The notes beneath the pieces are model-generated. The model searched no databases. It was not told the DNA's origin and saw nothing but the letters and a program-made list of their open reading frames with translations. A stretch of 24,915 nt of DNA, taken from the IMG/VR virus record IMGVR_UViG_3300020171_000985, positions 1 through 24,915 of that record. One strand, given 5' to 3'. Shown here in pieces: positions 22,887 to 24,915 of this stretch. Position 1 is the stretch's first letter; the number at the start of each line of letters is the position of its first letter. The DNA is from a virus. A program made the position numbers and the translations under genes.

Positions 22887-23288
22887 ATGGCAAAGTACAA
22901 AACGAAGTCGCTTTTAATCCATAACAATGCAGAATACCCAACTGGCTCAATCGTAGAGATGACTCCAGACGAAGCAAAACAGGCACTAGATATGGGAGTC
23001 ATCGAAGCCACAAGAGAAGAAGTCCCTCCGCAGCAAGAAGAAAAAATAGTCGATAAATTCTCAGCTCCCTCATCCGTACCGGAAATTGAGAAAGCAGTCG
23101 TCAGCGCAACTTTAGCACCCGAGAAACGCGGCCGGTGCCCTAAATGCAAAGTCGAACGAGAAATAAGGAATCCGCAAGTATCGCAAAGCGCTAAAGGCGT
23201 GATACATTTAATGGGGGAATGCGGAGTTTGTGGTACTAGAATTTCTAGAATGGCCGGAAGAGTAAAGATAGAGAAAGAAAAAATTTAA
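22887..23288 (+). CDS. DUF5679-like zinc-ribbon protein with phage N-terminal domain
   Basis: A 133-residue protein with AAAGGAGG before the ATG. Residues 1-42 (NAEYPTGSIVEMTPDEAKQ, then MGVIEA) look like a short domain common in phage neck or capsid-adjacent proteins. A Pro/Glu-rich linker follows. The C-terminal domain has CPKC at 84-87 and CGVC at 112-115 with NPQ and ISRMAG, very like the DUF5679 zinc ribbon. DUF5679 is of unknown function and is known to me from uncultivated bacteria, archaea and large phages. Its place after the glycan cassette begins the neck module. Confidence 0.75.
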   Translation: MAKYKTKSLLIHNNAEYPTGSIVEMTPDEAKQALDMGVIEATREEVPPQQEEKIVDKFSAPSSVPEIEKAVVSATLAPEKRGRCPKCKVEREIRNPQVSQSAKGVIHLMGECGVCGTRISRMAGRVKIEKEKI

Positions 23289-23968
23289 TGGCAATTAGAG
23301 GAAGGTATATTAGTCCATCTATTCGACATATCAAAAAAGCTGTTGCCGAACGCGAAGACAGAATTATCGCGAATACTATATTTACCGGAACATTAAGAGT
23401 TACGAATGCGGATGGAAAAACAGCCAAAATAACGCCTCTAGTGGGATCTATAGTCTCATCAGGAATATATGCTAGCCCAACGGAATTAAATGGCGATGAC
23501 ACCTATGGATTCGATATCGATTTACCTGGGAACACTTATATTCCCGCTGCTAATTTGTCTGTGATTTCCATTCCAAGAACGTGGGGACTTACAGCAACAG
23601 TAGCTTATGGTGCCTTTGGATCCGCCCCACAGTTTTATATGGCTTGTTGGTATGCTAATAGTGCTGCTACATACTATACAATGGATCCAACAACTGAAGT
23701 TATGTCTACTTGGACAGCAGGGAATTGTACGTTAGGCGATATAAATACATGGGATGCTTTATTGGGAGTTTCAGCTTTTGCACACTGGAGGCTACGTAGC
23801 GATGACCTATATAAATCAATAAGGATACTTCCAGCTGTAGCTAATTATATATGGGATAAATCAGCAGAAGCAACTGTCACAGCCTATAATCTTAATGGAC
23901 TTGTATCAACGACAATTGGTGTACAAACAAGCATAGTTTCTGTTATAATAAAAGAATGGGATTATTAA
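23288..23968 (+). CDS. Unknown protein of the neck module
   Basis: A 226-residue protein whose start overlaps the previous stop by one base (TAATG). Basic N-terminus (RGRYISPSIRHIKKAV), then a predominantly beta, Thr/Ala/aromatic-rich body with LPGNTYIPAANLSVI, ACWYANSAATYYTM and a C-terminal TSIVSVIIKEWDY. There is no signal or membrane segment. I recognise no family. By position a structural protein (head fibre, adaptor or tail component) is plausible. Confidence 0.7.
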   Translation: MAIRGRYISPSIRHIKKAVAEREDRIIANTIFTGTLRVTNADGKTAKITPLVGSIVSSGIYASPTELNGDDTYGFDIDLPGNTYIPAANLSVISIPRTWGLTATVAYGAFGSAPQFYMACWYANSAATYYTMDPTTEVMSTWTAGNCTLGDINTWDALLGVSAFAHWRLRSDDLYKSIRILPAVANYIWDKSAEATVTAYNLNGLVSTTIGVQTSIVSVIIKEWDY

Positions 23969-24268
23969 ATGCTTATCATATATAATGATAACGGAGACAT
24001 TCAATTTGCATGTTCTGATGATACTTACGTTAAAAGATATTTAGAAAAACATAAAGAATTGCCTTTTTTAAACCACGGAAAAAATGCTGTATGGTTAAAA
24101 AATGAACCATTTCCAATGGACTTAAATATACAACGAATAGATATTACGTCAAAAACATTAATTAAGAAGAATGAAAAAGAAATTAAAGCAATAGAACTAG
24201 AAAAGAAAAATAATATCCAAAAGAAAACATTTGTGCTCAAAAATGTTGAAACCGTGCAAACAAATTAA
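23969..24268 (+). CDS. Small hypothetical protein
   Basis: A 99-residue protein starting immediately after the previous stop. The N-terminal 50 residues (MLIIYNDNGDIQFACSDD, HKELPFLNHG) are beta/alpha-like. The C-terminal 45 are a Lys/Glu-rich helix (KKNEKEIKAIELEKKNN), likely coiled coil. Its end overlaps the next gene. In phages, small proteins of this kind sit between fibre and neck genes; I cannot assign a function. Confidence 0.65.
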   Translation: MLIIYNDNGDIQFACSDDTYVKRYLEKHKELPFLNHGKNAVWLKNEPFPMDLNIQRIDITSKTLIKKNEKEIKAIELEKKNNIQKKTFVLKNVETVQTN

Positions 24269-24488
24269 AGGTGGAAAGCGAATCAGATTAGTAGGTGGCC
24301 CTGGAGACGGCGTAATTTTTGTTGCTTCAGGAAAGATGGGTGCCTTGAAGTATGAAGTCGATGGACAAGAATATTATTATAAACGAGTTGGTTTAAGTGA
24401 TGGTAGACATGAGTTATTTTCTTTCTTGGGAAAAGAAACTTCTCAAAAAATGAAGGAGGACCCTCAATGTATGGCACAATACCAGTAA
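24243..24488 (+). CDS. Small hypothetical phage protein
   Basis: 81 residues from the ATG at 24243; a TTG at 24231 in frame would add four residues. The conserved-looking start is IRLVGGPGDGVIF, then YEVDGQEYYYKRVG. A GGPxDG opening followed by a short Tyr-rich beta region is familiar from small phage proteins of unknown role. No clear ribosome binding site is seen, so translation is probably coupled to the gene before, which it overlaps by 26 bases. Its own 3' end overlaps the connector gene and carries that gene's AAGGAGG site. Confidence 0.65.
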   Translation: MLKPCKQIKGGKRIRLVGGPGDGVIFVASGKMGALKYEVDGQEYYYKRVGLSDGRHELFSFLGKETSQKMKEDPQCMAQYQ

Positions 24489-24915
24489 TTAAACAATTAT
24501 TAAATCCGCGGCCAAGAGGCACAATTAGCGGAGCAATTTTTATTGGAACATCAGGCAGCGCGCAATGCGGCACGACGTTCGCAAAGAATATGCTGCTCGA
24601 CGCAGGAACATTTATCAATGGAATGATTTTTCATCGTTTCAAACTTCCTTTTACTGCAGTGCCACCAGAGATACATTTTATCGCAAACCGGTTAGCAACT
24701 GCGTATATCATACAGGCGTGTAAATTATATACCGCAGACTCAGCTTCGAACTTTCTCTACGATAAACAACAAACCTACGAACGCGAAGCAATGACGAAAC
24801 TCCAGGCTATCGCAGATGGGATAGAACTTTTAAAAGGGGTAGAAAACGAAGATGTACCGCAAACGCAATTCGGTGATTTGGAATTCGGCGTGCCAGGCAG
24901 CGTAAACGTTCGGCC
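24467..24915 (+). CDS. gp36-like head-tail connector (DUF1320-like), 3' end outside the window
   Basis: The frame is open to the last base, so the 149 residues seen are partial. AAGGAGG stands 7 bases before the ATG. After an N-terminal extension the segment AGTFINGMIFHRFKLPF, VPPEIHFIANRLATAYI, then YEREAMTKLQAIADGIELLKG matches the Mu gp36/DUF1320 pattern of helix, xRF, pro-rich turn and long helix with periodic Leu. These proteins close the head and join it to the tail. The acidic, Gly-rich end (FGDLEFGVPGS) continues beyond the window. The order after the capsid gene agrees with Mu apart from the inserted cassette. Confidence 0.75.
   Translation, partial: MYGTIPVIKQLLNPRPRGTISGAIFIGTSGSAQCGTTFAKNMLLDAGTFINGMIFHRFKLPFTAVPPEIHFIANRLATAYIIQACKLYTADSASNFLYDKQQTYEREAMTKLQAIADGIELLKGVENEDVPQTQFGDLEFGVPGSVNVR

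Overview
The window is a 24.9 kb piece of a tailed double-stranded DNA phage or prophage, covering most of the packaging and head module. Every gene I can support lies on the + strand. Genes are tightly packed, with many ATGA or TAATG overlaps, clear GGAGG-type ribosome binding sites and standard stop usage (TAA, TAG and TGA all end genes). That points to a bacterial host using genetic code 11. The sequence is AT-rich. Gene order and families resemble the Mu-like head module: terminase, gp29/DUF935-type portal, I-type protease with nested scaffold, decoration protein, major capsid protein, gp36-like connector. The host cannot be identified from the window, and no integrase, tRNA, CRISPR array or insertion sequence was seen.

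Layout. (1) 2-2807: terminase large subunit (5' end outside the window) and portal. (2) 2804-4879: a 691-residue protein joining a Pol-beta-type nucleotidyltransferase to an ATP-dependent DNA ligase. It sits where Mu-like phages usually carry the gp30-type minor head protein. (3) 4881-9079: a small beta-rich protein, two tail-fibre-like proteins with Sec signal peptides, a 28-residue mini-ORF, a membrane-anchored protein sharing the mini-ORF's motif, and a fibre-like protein with GTHL repeats and a helical tail. (4) 9079-11269: a protein with a LigD-type 3'-phosphoesterase domain, then three small proteins, two of them zinc-ribbon-like. (5) 11214-14305: protease/scaffold with a strong internal start for a separate scaffold, capsid decoration protein, major capsid protein and a small beta-rich protein. 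(6) 14327-22871: a nine-gene glycan cassette of glycosyltransferases, an SDR nucleotide-sugar enzyme, methyltransferases and a deacetylase. (7) 22887-24915: a zinc-ribbon protein, three small unknowns and a gp36-like connector that runs off the window end.

Two things stand out. First, the phage has the catalytic parts of a LigD-like end-joining kit (nucleotidyltransferase, ligase, 3'-phosphoesterase) split over two proteins inside the structural module. This raises the idea of a virion-delivered DNA-end repair or circularisation system. Second, a large glycan-building cassette lies between the major capsid gene and the neck genes. Its first gene carries a terminator-like hairpin followed by six T, preceded by a promoter-like sequence, so the cassette may be expressed separately from the capsid genes. 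There is no gene-free stretch longer than about 110 bases.
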